Notes under the pieces: model-generated
The model's database searches: none
What the model was told of the DNA's origin: nothing
What the model saw: only the letters and a program-made list of their open reading frames with translations
In this document: positions 44,645-52,838 of the stretch, piece by piece
Layout: each line of letters begins with the position of its first letter
How positions within the stretch are numbered: the stretch's first letter is position 1
Program-made: the position numbers and the translations under genes
Source of the DNA: Betaproteobacteria bacterium Ga0077527
GTDB lineage: Bacteria > Pseudomonadota > Gammaproteobacteria > Burkholderiales > SG8-41
Assembly: GCA_001464815.1 (NCBI GenBank)
Contig: LNDW01000018.1
Location: 186,001 to 250,000, forward strand
Reading direction: 5' to 3'
Length of the DNA stretch: 64,000 nt

Positions 44645-45496
44645 TCAGGAGGCGTAACCGGGTGATTCGCGGTCGAGCTTGCGCATCAGCGCGGCCCACA
44701 TCAGCTTGCCGCCGGCGCCACGGCCGTTTTCGCCGTAGATCATCTCGCCCTGGTCGACGGTGTGGCGCACCACTTCGCCGGGCAGGTGGTTCAGCGCGGC
44801 GCCGCCGGTCATCGCGGTGATCTGCATCTTGCAGGCGCGCTCGAGGCGGTACATGCGTGCGAACATTTCACCGATGCTGCGACCGACGGTGAGGGTGCCG
44901 TGGTTGCGCAGGATCAGCATGCTGCCGTTGCCGATGTCCTTGACCAGGCGTTCGCGCTCGTCGTGGTTTTCGGCAACACCTTCGAAGTCGTGGTAACGCA
45001 CCTGCGACAGTGCGGTCAGCGACATCTGCGTCAGCGGCAGCAGGCCTTCCTTTTGCGAGGCGACAGCGACGCCATACTGGGTATGGCAGTGCATCACGCC
45101 TTCGGCACCGGGGCAGCCCATGTGCACCGCGCTGTGGATGGTGAAGCCGGCTGAGTTCACTTCATAGGGCGATTTCGACAGCTTGCGGCCTTCGACATCG
45201 CACTTGATCAGATCCGAGGCGGTCATTTCCTCAAACAACAGGCCGTAGGGATTGATCAGGAACTGGTCGTGGGTGCCCGGCACGCGGCAGGAAATGTGGG
45301 TGCCGAGCATGTCGGTCCAGCCCATCATCGCGGTCAGGCGATAGGCGGCGGCGAGTTCGACGCGGGCCTGCCATTCAGCGGCGCTGACACCGCGTGGTGC
45401 GCGCTGTGCACGTTTGCCGGCAGCGGCGGGGCGGCGTTTTTTTGCCGGGGCTGCAGTGACTTTGTGTTTGACTTTGCTTTTAACCGAGCGTGTCAT
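44645..45496 (-). CDS. Class II aldolase/adducin family protein
   Basis: Zinc-dependent class II aldolase/adducin-fold protein, 283 residues from the ATG at 45496. A basic Lys/Arg/Ala-rich N-terminal extension of about 40 residues (MTRSVKSKVKHKVTAAPAKK) precedes the fold. GVMHCHTQYG (about residues 140-149) supplies two zinc His residues and LRNHGTLTVG the third. Such proteins cleave or decarboxylate sugar-acid or hydroxy-acid derivatives. It is divergent from prpF-like 45714. Confidence 0.87.
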   Translation of the reverse strand: MTRSVKSKVKHKVTAAPAKKRRPAAAGKRAQRAPRGVSAAEWQARVELAAAYRLTAMMGWTDMLGTHISCRVPGTHDQFLINPYGLLFEEMTASDLIKCDVEGRKLSKSPYEVNSAGFTIHSAVHMGCPGAEGVMHCHTQYGVAVASQKEGLLPLTQMSLTALSQVRYHDFEGVAENHDERERLVKDIGNGSMLILRNHGTLTVGRSIGEMFARMYRLERACKMQITAMTGGAALNHLPGEVVRHTVDQGEMIYGENGRGAGGKLMWAALMRKLDRESPGYAS

Positions 45497-45713
45497 GATG
45501 TGGATTCCTTCGCGATGTCGGCGGGTGTATGAATGACGGACATCAGTTTGCGCGTCAACGTCATTGTTTCCAGCGGTTAGAATACTCCACTGAGCGTTCA
45601 ATTTACAGCGTGCAGTCGCGTCGTCTGGTGATCTGGCGCAGGCAAGACTGTAAATTTCCACGATATAAACTCGATGCCATTCACACCGCCGTCGTGGCAA
45701 CAAGGAGACCGAG

Positions 45714-46904
45714 ATGAAACAACAGAAAATTCCCGCCGTGTTCATGCGTGGCGGCACCAGCAATGCGGTGGTGTTCAACCAGAACCACCTGCCGGCGGAC
45801 CGTGCGCTGTGGGACGAGATTTTTCTGGCCGCGATTGGCAGCCCCGATCCCAATGGCCGCCAGCTCGACGGCATGGGTGGTGGCGTGTCTTCGCTTTCCA
45901 AGGTCTGCGTGATCGGCCCGCCGTCACGCCCCGATGCCGACATCGATTACACCTTCGCCCAGGTGCAGGTGAAGGAGGCCAAGGTCGATTACGGCGCCAA
46001 CTGCGGCAACATGTCCTCGGCGATGGGGCCGTTTGCGGTGGACGAAGGTCTGGTCAAGGTGTCGGGCCGCGAGGCGCTGGTGCGCATCCACAACACCAAC
46101 ACCAAGAAGATCATCCACGCGCTGTTCAGCATTGATGACGGTCTGGCCGCGGTCGATGGCGATCTGGCGATTCCCGGCGTCTCCGGCACCGGCGCGCCGG
46201 TGAAGCTGGAGTTCCGTGATCCCGGCGGCGCCACCACCGGCAAGCTGCTGCCCACCGGCAACGCGGTCGATGTGCTGGACGTGCCGGGCCTCGGCAAGGT
46301 TCGCGCGTCGCTGGTTGATGCCGCGAACGCGACGGTATGGATCAACGCAAAAGACATCGGCCTCACCGGCACCGAGCTGCCCGAGCAACTGGATGCCGAT
46401 GCAGCGGTGATGCAGAAGCTGTCGGCGATTCGCATCGCCGGTTCGGTGGCGATGGGCATCGCGGCGAATCCGGAGGAAGCCGCGAAAAAGAAATCGATTC
46501 CCTTCATCGGCTTTGTGTCGCCGGTGCAGGATGCGAAGCTGCTGTCCGGTGAAAGCATTTCCGCCAATGACATCGACCTCACCGGCCGTGTCATTTCCAA
46601 CGGCCAGACCCATCGCGCGCTGCCGCTGACGGTGTCGCTGTGTATGGCGGTGGCGGCACGCATCGAAGGCAGCGTGGTCAACGACGTGCTGCGCAAGGGT
46701 GGTGACGCCGAAGCGCCGATCCGTATCGGCATGCCCTCGGGCATTCTCACCGTTGCGGCCACCGTCAACCGGAAAGATGGCGGCTGGAAGGCCGAGCAGG
46801 GCGCCTTCTATCGCACGCAGCGCCGCATGTTCGAAGGCCAGGTGCTGGTGCGGGCGTCGCGGGTACCGGGCTTGCAGGGCAAAAACCCGCTCAAGGCCGC
46901 ATAA
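45714..46904 (+). CDS. PrpF/4-oxalomesaconate tautomerase family isomerase
   Basis: 396 residues of the PrpF family (cis/trans-aconitate isomerase or 4-oxalomesaconate tautomerase; diaminopimelate-epimerase-like fold). The start MKQQKIPAVFMRGGTSNAVV and the blocks GMGGGVSSLSKVCVIGP and YGANCGNMSSAMGPFAV (about residues 87-103) are family markers. AGGAG-like AAGGAGACCGAG precedes the ATG. Without neighbouring prpBCD or gallate genes the exact reaction is open; the adjacent class II aldolase would suit a gallate/protocatechuate-type route, which is inference. Its TAA opens repeat copy F. Confidence 0.9.
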   Translation: MKQQKIPAVFMRGGTSNAVVFNQNHLPADRALWDEIFLAAIGSPDPNGRQLDGMGGGVSSLSKVCVIGPPSRPDADIDYTFAQVQVKEAKVDYGANCGNMSSAMGPFAVDEGLVKVSGREALVRIHNTNTKKIIHALFSIDDGLAAVDGDLAIPGVSGTGAPVKLEFRDPGGATTGKLLPTGNAVDVLDVPGLGKVRASLVDAANATVWINAKDIGLTGTELPEQLDADAAVMQKLSAIRIAGSVAMGIAANPEEAAKKKSIPFIGFVSPVQDAKLLSGESISANDIDLTGRVISNGQTHRALPLTVSLCMAVAARIEGSVVNDVLRKGGDAEAPIRIGMPSGILTVAATVNRKDGGWKAEQGAFYRTQRRMFEGQVLVRASRVPGLQGKNPLKAA

Positions 46905-46938
46905 AATTATTCAATAAAATCAATTACTTATTGAATTT
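46903..46938 (+). repeat. AT-rich dispersed repeat, copy F
   Basis: Plus-strand copy, TTCAATAAAATCAATTACTT plus AT flanks. It lies between the convergent prpF-like and TerB-like genes and overlaps the prpF stop. AATCAATTACTTA at 46918-46930 is a full match to the IHF consensus. Confidence 0.85.
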
Positions 46939-46953
46939 CCGCCTTCGCCGGAT

Positions 46954-47892
46954 TCAGCCCTGCTGCACCATCCTGAGCAGTTTGCCGGCATCCAGCGTAC
47001 GCGCCTGTGACTGCATCTGCGGCAGGTAACGTGTCTGCAGGTTGCGGGCTTCGCCCAGCATGTCATTGAAACTCTGGCGCAGCATCTGCGTATCCAGGGT
47101 GCGGCCGCCGGCGTAGTAGTGCCGGGCGACATGGCCCAGCGCCCAGGTGCTGGCGAAGCTCATGCCCGAACTCACCGCCTGCTTGCCGAGGCCGCCGAGC
47201 AGGCTGCCGCCGATACTTTTGAGAACGCCGCCGAGCAGCTTGCGCCCGGCTTGTTCAAGGTATTGGGAGGTCAGGCCGACGCCGGCGGTGGCGAGGAAAT
47301 CCTTGATGTGGCCGCGATCCAGTTCGTAGCCGTAGGACTGGCCGATGCGGTAGACCAGGCGCATCTGCAGCGGAATGATCGCCATCGTGGACAGCGATTC
47401 CGGCAGCAGCTCGATTGCGCCGTTGAGTATCGCCGCGTCGAGGATGATCTTGTCCATGGCTTCACGGGTCAGGGTCGAAGCGGCAATCGTGGTGGTCGCG
47501 GGCGCGGCAGCCACTGATGCTTCGGCCAGGCTTTCAGCCTGTGTCGTGAATTGTGCCGAGGCTGCGCGGTCCAGCCCCAGTGCATCACGCAGGCTGTCGA
47601 GGAATTCGCGCTCGGCCGCTGACTGCGCGCCATCCGCGTCACATACGCCCACGGCCATCTCATAGGCCAACTGGCGGGATTCCGCCGAGGTGAGCGCGGC
47701 AGCCAGGGTGGCCACGGAAGCGCGTTTGAGCAGGACTTCCTGCAGCAGCGCAGCGACATTGATTCCGCCTTCGTTGCCAAGCGCATCGGCGATGTTGCGG
47801 ATTTCAGCGCGTTCGCGGTCGTGTTTGCTGCCGTCGGCAAAGGCCGCCATCAGACAGGCGGTGAGCACGGCCTTGCGTTCCTGTTCGGTCAT
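46954..47892 (-). CDS. TerB-like/DUF697-type protein
   Basis: 312 residues. The N-terminal half (LTACLMAAFADGSKHDRERA, about residues 9-28, with a second copy at LAYEMAVGVCDADGAQSAAE) looks like the acidic helical TerB fold. The C-terminal half (KIILDAAILNGAIELLPESL onward, about 148-290) resembles DUF697: hydrophobic, with glycine-rich segments LLGGVLKSIGGSLLGGLG that may associate with the membrane. Function unknown. Stands alone between prpF and an SDR gene. Confidence 0.75.
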   Translation of the reverse strand: MTEQERKAVLTACLMAAFADGSKHDRERAEIRNIADALGNEGGINVAALLQEVLLKRASVATLAAALTSAESRQLAYEMAVGVCDADGAQSAAEREFLDSLRDALGLDRAASAQFTTQAESLAEASVAAAPATTTIAASTLTREAMDKIILDAAILNGAIELLPESLSTMAIIPLQMRLVYRIGQSYGYELDRGHIKDFLATAGVGLTSQYLEQAGRKLLGGVLKSIGGSLLGGLGKQAVSSGMSFASTWALGHVARHYYAGGRTLDTQMLRQSFNDMLGEARNLQTRYLPQMQSQARTLDAGKLLRMVQQG

Positions 47893-47959
47893 CGCGGTTC
47901 TCCATGGAAGTTCCGCTCTTGGTCAGCGCCGGGCGCGGCAAGTTCCGCGCGAACGCTGA

Positions 47960-48766
47960 TCAGCCCGGCCGCGCCGCAGTCAGGCCACCATCAACAACCA
48001 GGTGGGTCGCGGTGATGTAGCGCGCTTCGTCCGAAGCAAGAAACAGCACCGCATGCGCGGTATCCCAGGCGTCACCCATGCGGCCTATCGGCACCGCGGC
48101 ATTGCGTTTGGCGACCAGGGTTTTTGCGGCTTCGGGGCCAAGCTGTTTCATCAGCCGTTCTTCAACCAGCGGCGTGTGCATGGTGCCGACAATCACCAGA
48201 TTGCAGCGGATGCCTTTTTTGACATAAGCCATCGCGGTGGAGCGGGTGAAGCCGAGCAATCCTGATTTGGCGGTGCTGTAGGCGACATGAACACGGCCAT
48301 CGACCTGGTGCGCGAAGCCGGCCACCGAGGCGATGTTGACGATGGCGCCATTGCCCTGTTTTTCCATCACCGGTATTACATGCTTGCAGCAGAGGAAGGC
48401 GGTCTTCAGGTTGTGGTCGAGCTGGCGGTCCCAGATCTCCTCGGGCATGTCGACCGGGCTGCCGGGCGCGGAGCCGCCGACGTTGTTGACCAGGATGTTG
48501 ATACGACCGAAACGTTCGAGGCAGACATCAACCGCGCGTTTGACGGCGTCCGAGTCGGTGGCATCGCAGGTTACGGCGTGGCAGACACCACCCTCGCCGG
48601 CGATGATCGAGCGGGTCTCCTCGACGGCGGCGGCATTGATGTCGGTGCCGAACACCCTGGCGCCCTGTCTGGCCATCAACACCGCGGTGGCCTTGCCGTT
48701 GCCCCAGCCGGCACCCACCGTGCCCGCGCCTGAAATGAATGCGACCTTGCCGTCCAGCTTCAGCAT
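47960..48766 (-). CDS. Short-chain dehydrogenase/reductase
   Basis: Classical SDR oxidoreductase, 268 residues. The cofactor motif appears as SGAGTVGAGWGNGKATAV (about residues 12-29), NNVGG at about 91-95, catalytic Ser in VNIASVAG and Tyr/Lys in YSTAKSG (about 160-166). The Gly-rich loop is slightly longer than usual. Substrate unknown. Confidence 0.9.
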   Translation of the reverse strand: MLKLDGKVAFISGAGTVGAGWGNGKATAVLMARQGARVFGTDINAAAVEETRSIIAGEGGVCHAVTCDATDSDAVKRAVDVCLERFGRINILVNNVGGSAPGSPVDMPEEIWDRQLDHNLKTAFLCCKHVIPVMEKQGNGAIVNIASVAGFAHQVDGRVHVAYSTAKSGLLGFTRSTAMAYVKKGIRCNLVIVGTMHTPLVEERLMKQLGPEAAKTLVAKRNAAVPIGRMGDAWDTAHAVLFLASDEARYITATHLVVDGGLTAARPG

Positions 48767-48813
48767 ATGTGCCCCGCGCCCGTGTCGATGAAAGCCACGA
48801 TTATCGCGCGAAA

Positions 48814-48954
48814 CTACTGCGCGAGCCGTTGCAGCAGTTCAAGGGCGAGGGGTTCCCAGCCGATCGTGGCGTCAATCACTGCCGAGGCCAGACCCGCGGC
48901 TGTGATCGCGGCGAGCGGCAGCGCGTGACCGCGGCGCTGTGTTAACGGCCTCAT
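48814..48954 (-). CDS. Possible 46-residue small protein in the hemP unit
   Basis: Short open frame whose ATG overlaps the TAA of the preceding gene (TAATG), suggesting translational coupling. The peptide starts MRPLTQRRGHALPLAAITAA and has a mildly hydrophobic middle. No homology is recognised and no separate ribosome site exists. It may be spurious. Confidence 0.35.
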   Translation of the reverse strand: MRPLTQRRGHALPLAAITAAGLASAVIDATIGWEPLALELLQRLAQ

Positions 48955-49232
48955 TAATGCCTGATGGCGATGCGGCCGCCGGCGGCAATCGCCTGCCAGC
49001 GTGGCAGCAATCCGCTGGCGAGTGAGCGCAGCGCGGTGTTGGTGGCGGTCGCCGGCAGGCGCGCAAGCATTTGCAGCTGGTCGGCGATGGCATGTGCGAG
49101 CAGCGGGCAGGGTGTCTGCGTGTACTGCGACATCAGATACATCGCGGCCGCGCTGCAACGTGAAACGAAGGTGTTGTGGCTGATTTCGGCGCCGGTTTCG
49201 GTGGCCGGCGTATCAATGACGTGTTGTTGCAT
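48954..49232 (-). CDS. Hypothetical 92-residue protein downstream of hemP
   Basis: Unrecognised helical protein. The ATG at 49232 has GGAGAA upstream. It begins MQQHVIDTPATETGAEISHN and contains RCSAAAMYLMSQYTQTPCPL. It lies 92 bases after hemP on the same strand, so it is probably under the same Fur box and iron-related. No function is proposed. Confidence 0.6.
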   Translation of the reverse strand: MQQHVIDTPATETGAEISHNTFVSRCSAAAMYLMSQYTQTPCPLLAHAIADQLQMLARLPATATNTALRSLASGLLPRWQAIAAGGRIAIRH

Positions 49233-49324
49233 GGGTTCTCCGTAAGTGGTCGTCGTTGCGGGCTGGCGACCGGGACCGCGGAGATCCCTTGGCTGGCGGG
49301 GGTGTTGCGCTCAGTGTGGCCGGA

Positions 49325-49519
49325 TCACTTTGTGAGGATCAGGCCGCCTTTGCTCGTTGCGCGAAGCGTGTAAATCGCACCGCGGTGATCGATGTGCAGC
49401 GAGCCCTGCAGGCCGAGCAGGCTGGTGCTGGATACCGGTGGCGTTGTCGCGGCGGCAGTGTTGCCGCCGCTCCCGGTGGAGGCGTTTGCCTCGCGGTCGA
49501 TGCTGGTCGGGTTGTCCAT
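49325..49519 (-). CDS. hemP: HemP-family hemin uptake protein
   Basis: 64 residues. The C-terminal block LLGLQGSLHIDHRGAIYTLR followed by ATSKGGLILTK is the conserved HemP signature. The ATG at 49519 is chosen because the N-terminal part is disordered in relatives and a Fur box lies just upstream. HemP proteins are small activators of, or accessories to, haem-receptor genes in beta- and gammaproteobacteria. Here no haem receptor follows, only two small genes. Confidence 0.88.
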   Translation of the reverse strand: MDNPTSIDREANASTGSGGNTAAATTPPVSSTSLLGLQGSLHIDHRGAIYTLRATSKGGLILTK

Positions 49520-49539
49520 GGCGTTGATAACCTGTCTTA

Positions 49540-49558
49540 ATTGAGAATGATTCTCAAT
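49540..49558 (-). promoter_or_regulatory. Fur box upstream of hemP
   Basis: ATTGAGAATGATTCTCAAT is a perfect 9-1-9 palindrome closely matching Fur operators. It lies 21 bases before the hemP ATG, consistent with iron-dependent repression of hemP and the small genes behind it. Confidence 0.88.
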
Positions 49559-49615
49559 ATATACATGGCTATGCAACGCGTCAACACTCAGCAGATTCAC
49601 GGCATTTCCCCGAAG

Positions 49616-49656
49616 AAAAATAAATAATTCAATAAAAACAATTACTTATATCTAAA
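49616..49656 (+). repeat. AT-rich dispersed repeat, copy G
   Basis: Plus-strand copy containing the full core CAATAAAAACAATTACTTAT. It lies just past the stop of the carboxymuconolactone-decarboxylase-like gene, in the gap before the hemP Fur box. Confidence 0.88.
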
Positions 49657-49660
49657 CATC

Positions 49661-50305
49661 TCAGGAAGCTTTGGTTTTTTCGCGCCGGGCCCAGTATTCC
49701 GGAGCCGCCTTGGTCCGGGCCAGGGCTTCCGCGGTCTCAAAACCCGGCGCCATCGATGCCGTGGTTCCAGCCATCACCTGGTGGTGGTCAATATTGAGCA
49801 GGCGCAGCCAGCTTTGCTGGCCGTAGGTCAGACCGATGGCACAACCCAGCTCGACCAGCTCCGCCTCGCTGAAGTGACGATAAAGGCGCTCCCAGAAGGC
49901 GTCGTCGGTCTCGCTGCGCCAGACAATGGCTTCAGCGTAAGCGAGAGCGGCTTTCTGCCGCTCGTCATACTTCGCGGACTTCTCGAAATTCATCAGATCA
50001 TCGACCTGTGCTTCATGCACACCTTCGCTCTGTCCCTTGATCGAACGCTGGTTGCCACAGAATTCGCAGACCACCGCACGCGAAACATAAAGCCGGCAGA
50101 CTTCCTTGATGGCATGTTCGAGCACCCCGGTGCGGAACACCTCCTGCCATGCATTGGCAAAAAACCAGAAGCAGGCTGGCACATGGGCGCGCACCGCGCT
50201 GCTCTCGGGCCGTGGCGTGCCTTCACGCGCGCAGCGCTCCATTTCGGCGATCATCTCAGGCGTCATCTGTTGCAGCGGGATGTAGCTGATGCGTTGTTTG
50301 TTCAT
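49661..50305 (-). CDS. Carboxymuconolactone decarboxylase (AhpD-like) family protein
   Basis: 214 residues of the CMD/AhpD helical family. The segment SRAVVCEFCGNQRSIKGQSE (about residues 74-93) carries CxxC cysteines as in alkylhydroperoxidase-like members. AYAEAIVWRSETDDAFWERL and ELVELGCAIGLTYGQQSWLR follow. It may act on peroxides or lactones; not determined. It is 22 bases after an MFS gene on the same strand. Confidence 0.83.
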   Translation of the reverse strand: MNKQRISYIPLQQMTPEMIAEMERCAREGTPRPESSAVRAHVPACFWFFANAWQEVFRTGVLEHAIKEVCRLYVSRAVVCEFCGNQRSIKGQSEGVHEAQVDDLMNFEKSAKYDERQKAALAYAEAIVWRSETDDAFWERLYRHFSEAELVELGCAIGLTYGQQSWLRLLNIDHHQVMAGTTASMAPGFETAEALARTKAAPEYWARREKTKAS

Positions 50306-50327
50306 GATGGGCTCCAGGGTGGGTGGT

Positions 50328-51512
50328 TCATATCTGCATGGGTTCTGCCGAGACGGCCGGACGCAGCACTGCGCACAGTGGCAGCGTCATCAGCACCATA
50401 ATGCCGATCAGCGTGACCGCATTGGCCACGCCGGCGTGGTCGCCGATCAGGCCGTAGCCGAGCGGCGCGGCGATACCGCACAGCGAGCCCAGGGTGTAGA
50501 ACAGGCCAAAGGTGCGCGGCAGCCTGCCGGGTTCGACCAGGTCGCCGATCGTGGCGTAGAGCACGGATGAGGTGCCCTGCAGCACCACGCCGAGCAGGGG
50601 CAGCAGCAACAGCGTGCCGATGCCGGGCAGTGCCACCGCGGCAAGGATGCCGATCCCGGTGGCGATTTCGGTGATGACGATGGTGCGCACAATGCCGAGA
50701 CGCTCGGCAATCACGCCGCAGGCAAATTTGCCGGCCATGCCGCCGACCAGCACCAGCGGCACCGCGAGTGTCGCCCAGCCGGTGGAGAGACCTTTGTCGA
50801 TCAGCAGAAAGGCGATCAGCGTCAAAAAGCCGGTGCGGGTGCTGCTGTCGATGATTTCGATCAGGCACAGCGCGGTGAAGCCGCGTGTGTTGCGGATGCC
50901 CCAGCCGGTGCTGGATGGTGTTGTCCTTGCGCCGGCGGCATGGTCCTGCGTCTGGTTGCTGACCCAGAAGAACACCGGCACAGCGGTGGCGATGCCGATC
51001 AGGCCGAAGCCGATCACCGACCCCTGCCAGGGCAGGCTGAACATCAACAGCAGGCTCAGCAGGCCGCCGAAGGCGAACTTGCCGACATCACCGAACAGGT
51101 TGTAGGTACCCAGCGCGGTGCGGCGGCCGGCTTCCGGAAAGGCGTGCGAGATGATGCTGGAGCTGAGCGGGTGCTGCACCGCCGAGCCGATGCCGGCGCA
51201 GAACAGCGCGGCGAGGATCATCCAGAAACCGCTGGCGTGGCCAAGCATCACAAAGGCCACCCCAGCCATCGCGGTACCCGCAGCGAGCAGGTTGCGAGGG
51301 CCGAAGCGTTCGGCGATCAGTCCGGCCGGAATCTGAAAAGCCGCCATCGCGGTGCGATGCGCGGCGCGGATCATGCCCACCTGTGCCAGCGAGAGGCCGA
51401 AGGTCTGCGCGAGCAGTGGCAGCAGCACGTAGGTGAGGTCGGACAGTCCGTCGTGCAGCGTGTGCGCGGCACAACAGGCGCGTAATGACTGTTTTGGTGT
51501 GGTCGTGCCCAA
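50328..51512 (-). CDS. MFS transporter, fosmidomycin-resistance (Fsr)-like
   Basis: 394 residues, about twelve transmembrane segments. The N-terminal block AAHTLHDGLSDLTYVLLPLL (about residues 15-34) and the adjacent IPAGLIAERFGPRNLLAAG are typical of Fsr-like permeases. It may export a drug or metabolite. It is followed by the CMD-family gene and is divergent from the small membrane protein at 51610. Confidence 0.86.
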   Translation of the reverse strand: MGTTTPKQSLRACCAAHTLHDGLSDLTYVLLPLLAQTFGLSLAQVGMIRAAHRTAMAAFQIPAGLIAERFGPRNLLAAGTAMAGVAFVMLGHASGFWMILAALFCAGIGSAVQHPLSSSIISHAFPEAGRRTALGTYNLFGDVGKFAFGGLLSLLLMFSLPWQGSVIGFGLIGIATAVPVFFWVSNQTQDHAAGARTTPSSTGWGIRNTRGFTALCLIEIIDSSTRTGFLTLIAFLLIDKGLSTGWATLAVPLVLVGGMAGKFACGVIAERLGIVRTIVITEIATGIGILAAVALPGIGTLLLLPLLGVVLQGTSSVLYATIGDLVEPGRLPRTFGLFYTLGSLCGIAAPLGYGLIGDHAGVANAVTLIGIMVLMTLPLCAVLRPAVSAEPMQI

Positions 51513-51609
51513 TTCGCGGAACTCCCCCTTCGGCGATAATAACGGCTCGCTCTTCGGGCAGTATACGTCGCAACAATCAACGAGTCAGAAAACAGGTCAG
51601 GGTTAGTAC

Positions 51610-51855
51610 ATGACGATCGTGATTTATCTCTTTGCTGGTATTTTTGTGTTGTTGGCATTGGCACTGGTGTTTACCTGGTGGCGCGGGCGTCATGCCGGCG
51701 CCTTGCTGCTGGCGCTGACCTATCTGTGTGCCGCCGGCAGCGCCGTGGTGCTGCATGAGTGGTGGCCGCTGGTGATCGGTTTTCTGTCTGCCTGGGCCCT
51801 GCGGCTGATGGGCATGGATCCGGGCATCGGTTCCAAAAACACCGGCAAATCCTGA
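51610..51855 (+). CDS. Small inner-membrane protein
   Basis: 81 residues with two or three hydrophobic segments: TIVIYLFAGIFVLLALALVF (about 2-21), LLLALTYLCAAGSAVVLH and WPLVIGFLSAWALRLMG. AGGGTTAGTAC precedes the ATG. Unrecognised. It is 12 bases before the FAD oxidoreductase and probably in one operon with it. Confidence 0.7.
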   Translation: MTIVIYLFAGIFVLLALALVFTWWRGRHAGALLLALTYLCAAGSAVVLHEWWPLVIGFLSAWALRLMGMDPGIGSKNTGKS

Positions 51856-51867
51856 GGGAGTACTGAC

Positions 51868-52836
51868 TTGTCGAGAGTGGCGGTGGTTGGCGCCGGCATT
51901 GCCGGTGTTGCTTGCGCGCGTGCCCTGGCTGATGCCGGTCACCAGGTTCGCATTTACGAAAAAAGTCGTGGTGTTGGCGGTCGCATGGCGACGCGGCGCG
52001 GAGATGGCGGTACTTTTGATCACGGCGCGCAATACTTCACGGCGCGCGATCCGCGATTCCAGGCACTGACACAACGCCTCGAGGCTGAAGGCGTGCTGGC
52101 GCCTTATCACGGGCGTATCGCGCAGTGGAGTGCCGGTGTATTGAAGCCGGTGGCTGCCCGTGAGCCGCGTTATGTCGGCCTGCCCGGCATGCCGGGGCTG
52201 TGCAAGGCCCTGGCTCAGGATATGGAGATGCTGTACGAACAGCAGGTGGGTGGTGTCGAGCAAAAGAATGGTCGCTGGTCGGTGCTGCCCCCCGTGGGCA
52301 ATGACGACGGTTTTGATGCGCTGGTGCTCGCGGTGCCTGCGGTGCAGGCGCTGCCGCTGAGTGTGGTCGTGCCGGACATTGCGGCGCGGGTGGCGCAGGG
52401 ACGACATCATCCCTGCTGGGCGTTGATGGCGCGTTTCGAGGCACCGCTGCCGGTGGATTTTGATGCGGGCTTTGTCGAAGGCGTGAATCTGGGCTGGATG
52501 ATGCGCGACAGCTCGAAACCGGGGCGCGCACCTGGCGAGCGCTGGGTGCTGCATGCCACCGCGGAATGGTCGCGCGCGAATCTTGAGCTGGAGTCCGATG
52601 CGGTGGTGCCGTTGCTGCTTGAGGCCCTGCGTGCTGTGGTGCCTGCCGTGCCGCCGCTGATTGAGGCGCGGGCGCATCGCTGGCGTTATGCGCTGTCGCC
52701 GGGGCTCGGTGTCGGCTGCCTGCTTGATGCGCAGGCGCGTTTTGGCGTCTGCGGTGACTGGTGCGCGGACGGCCGTGTTGAAGGCGCGTATCTGAGCGGG
52801 CTCGAGCTTGCCGGCCGGTTGCTGCCGGCGCTGTAA
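51868..52836 (+). CDS. FAD-dependent amine oxidase/renalase-like oxidoreductase
   Basis: 322 residues. The dinucleotide fold VAVVGAGIAGVACARALADA (about residues 3-22) and GVGGRMATRR (about 36-45) are typical of FAD-dependent amine oxidase and renalase-like proteins, and a C-terminal FAD block (FGVCGDWCADGRVEGAYLSG) is present. The TTG at 51868 is supported by GAGGGAG upstream. Its stop is only two bases from the stop of the convergent Bug gene. Confidence 0.88.
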   Translation: MSRVAVVGAGIAGVACARALADAGHQVRIYEKSRGVGGRMATRRGDGGTFDHGAQYFTARDPRFQALTQRLEAEGVLAPYHGRIAQWSAGVLKPVAAREPRYVGLPGMPGLCKALAQDMEMLYEQQVGGVEQKNGRWSVLPPVGNDDGFDALVLAVPAVQALPLSVVVPDIAARVAQGRHHPCWALMARFEAPLPVDFDAGFVEGVNLGWMMRDSSKPGRAPGERWVLHATAEWSRANLELESDAVVPLLLEALRAVVPAVPPLIEARAHRWRYALSPGLGVGCLLDAQARFGVCGDWCADGRVEGAYLSGLELAGRLLPAL

Positions 52837-52838
52837 CG

